From M3007 sp044226205 (lineage in GTDB: Bacteria; Bacteroidota; Bacteroidia; Chitinophagales; Saprospiraceae), in NCBI GenBank assembly GCA_044226205.1, contig JBGAHL010000001.1, positions 124,001-188,000 on the forward strand: 64,000 bases of DNA, read 5' to 3'. The position numbers were made by a program, and so were the translations under genes. Of this stretch, positions 63,431-64,000 are shown piece after piece; positions within the stretch are counted from its first letter, which is position 1, and the number at the start of each line of letters is the position of its first letter. The notes beneath the pieces are model-generated. The model had not been told where the DNA came from. It saw nothing but the letters and a program-made list of their open reading frames with translations, and searched no databases.

Positions 63431-64000
63431 CTATTGCTTTACCAGTTGCCGGACCGGGTAGGTTTTGGCCGGCTGATCAGGGTTGGTAATATAAACCTGA
63501 TAAATACCCGGCGAAAGGTCTTTCATCGGCACCAGACCGCCGTCCGTTACATCGGCCTGCGCAATTGTTCTGCCAGACATATCGACTATGCGCATTTGGG
63601 CATTGGCAAGATCCACAGGCAAGAAACAATACACACTGGCGCCAGCGGACGGATTAGGCCCCAGCGTCCAGTAGTCGGGATCATCTGCCGGAAAAACGTC
63701 CTTCGTATCGGTCGAGGTGCAAACCAGCGACTCAAGCAAATCGGTCGCATGTACGATAAAGGAATTCAGATAAGTGGAAAACGCGGGGTCGTCGTAAATA
63801 TCGCTGTGGCCGCCGCCGGGCACTGTTTCCAGATAATTCCAGATGCCCGCGCTTTCTGCCGATTGATGCACCAGGCTGCTGCCTTCGAGGTAGGCGATGT
63901 CGGCCGCAATACCCGAGGTGTAGGGCACCGTCTCGTCGGCAGTGCCGTGAATACTCACGAGCGGAACGCCCTGGGCATCCACCCAATAACTCCGGTACAA
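63431..64000 (-). CDS. Esterase-like alpha/beta-hydrolase with T9SS type A sorting domain, 5' end outside the window
   Basis: The last 189 residues of a longer protein; the frame runs off the window edge, so the true start is not visible. The visible part begins at the acid-residue region of an alpha/beta hydrolase: VSIHGTADETVPY with the catalytic Asp in GTADETVPY, then TVPGGGHSDIYDD with the catalytic His in GGGH; the nucleophile Ser motif GxSxG is in the missing part. The C-terminal 80 residues resemble a T9SS sorting domain (WTLGPNPSAGASVYCFL, IVDMSGRTIAQADVTDG, GIYQVYITNPDQPAKTYPV and terminal RQLVKQ). It is probably a secreted carbohydrate- or feruloyl-esterase-like enzyme. Confidence 0.82.
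   Translation of the reverse strand: MYRSYWVDAQGVPLVSIHGTADETVPYTSGIAADIAYLEGSSLVHQSAESAGIWNYLETVPGGGHSDIYDDPAFSTYLNSFIVHATDLLESLVCTSTDTKDVFPADDPDYWTLGPNPSAGASVYCFLPVDLANAQMRIVDMSGRTIAQADVTDGGLVPMKDLSPGIYQVYITNPDQPAKTYPVRQLVKQ

Overview
The window looks like a chromosomal segment of a moderately GC-rich member of the Bacteroidota, most likely close to the Saprospiraceae (Haliscomenobacter/Lewinella-like). The grounds are: secreted proteins with type IX secretion (T9SS) C-terminal sorting domains of both type A (56289-57266, 63431-64000) and type B/gliding-associated (28665-30806, 30811-33129); a GldC gliding protein; a SusC/SusD pair; very large FG-GAP/VCBS-ASPIC lipoproteins; a DUF2911 protein; and repeated TAnnTTTG promoter -7 elements in front of genes without obvious Shine-Dalgarno sites. 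The genus is an inference. No rRNA, tRNA, CRISPR array, insertion sequence, phage gene or pseudogene was recognised.

Layout. 1-6721: end of formate-THF ligase, then minus-strand genes: SMP-30-like lipoprotein, stand-alone RlmK-type rRNA methyltransferase coupled to glycerol kinase, secreted thioredoxin-like protein, LOG-family hydrolase. 6881-11112: DUF2452 protein, two-domain M16 peptidase, gldC plus a small membrane protein. 11210-18472: AddB-like PD-(D/E)XK protein, convergent with a minus-strand run of ferredoxin, ferredoxin-NADP reductase, crotonase, PlsB-like acyltransferase and engB. 18619-28548: outer-membrane beta-barrel protein, a STAND ATPase of uncertain role, lipoamide dehydrogenase, MFS transporter, double fasciclin lipoprotein, dicarboxylate/amino-acid symporter, NUDIX hydrolase, SGNH lipoprotein. 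28665-33129: two convergent paralogous PKD/T9SS type B surface proteins. 33315-46625: Sua5-type tRNA modification enzyme, then a long minus-strand block reading susC, susD, two tandem VCBS/ASPIC lipoproteins and a DUF2911-TPR protein. 47006-50655: agmatine deiminase, N-carbamoylputrescine amidase and an acyl-CoA carboxylase beta subunit. 50739-64000: small membrane protein, GNAT, large BNR-repeat protein, acidic lipoprotein, ATE-like aminoacyltransferase, T9SS protein, divergent PEP carboxylase, STAS protein, ClpC and the end of a secreted esterase-like protein.

How the genes fit together. Most encode core metabolism, nucleic-acid functions and envelope or secretion functions of an aerobic polymer-degrading bacterium. 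The cohesive accessory unit is the susC-susD-VCBS-VCBS locus: an outer-membrane TonB-dependent importer with two giant surface lipoproteins and no carbohydrate-active enzyme beside it. aguA-aguB gives a two-step route from agmatine to putrescine. The ferredoxin/ferredoxin reductase pair is a self-contained electron-transfer module. The least explained items are the STAND protein with an uncharacterised middle region and C-terminal helix-turn-helix, the gldC-linked membrane protein, the ATE-like protein, and several inverted-repeat elements.
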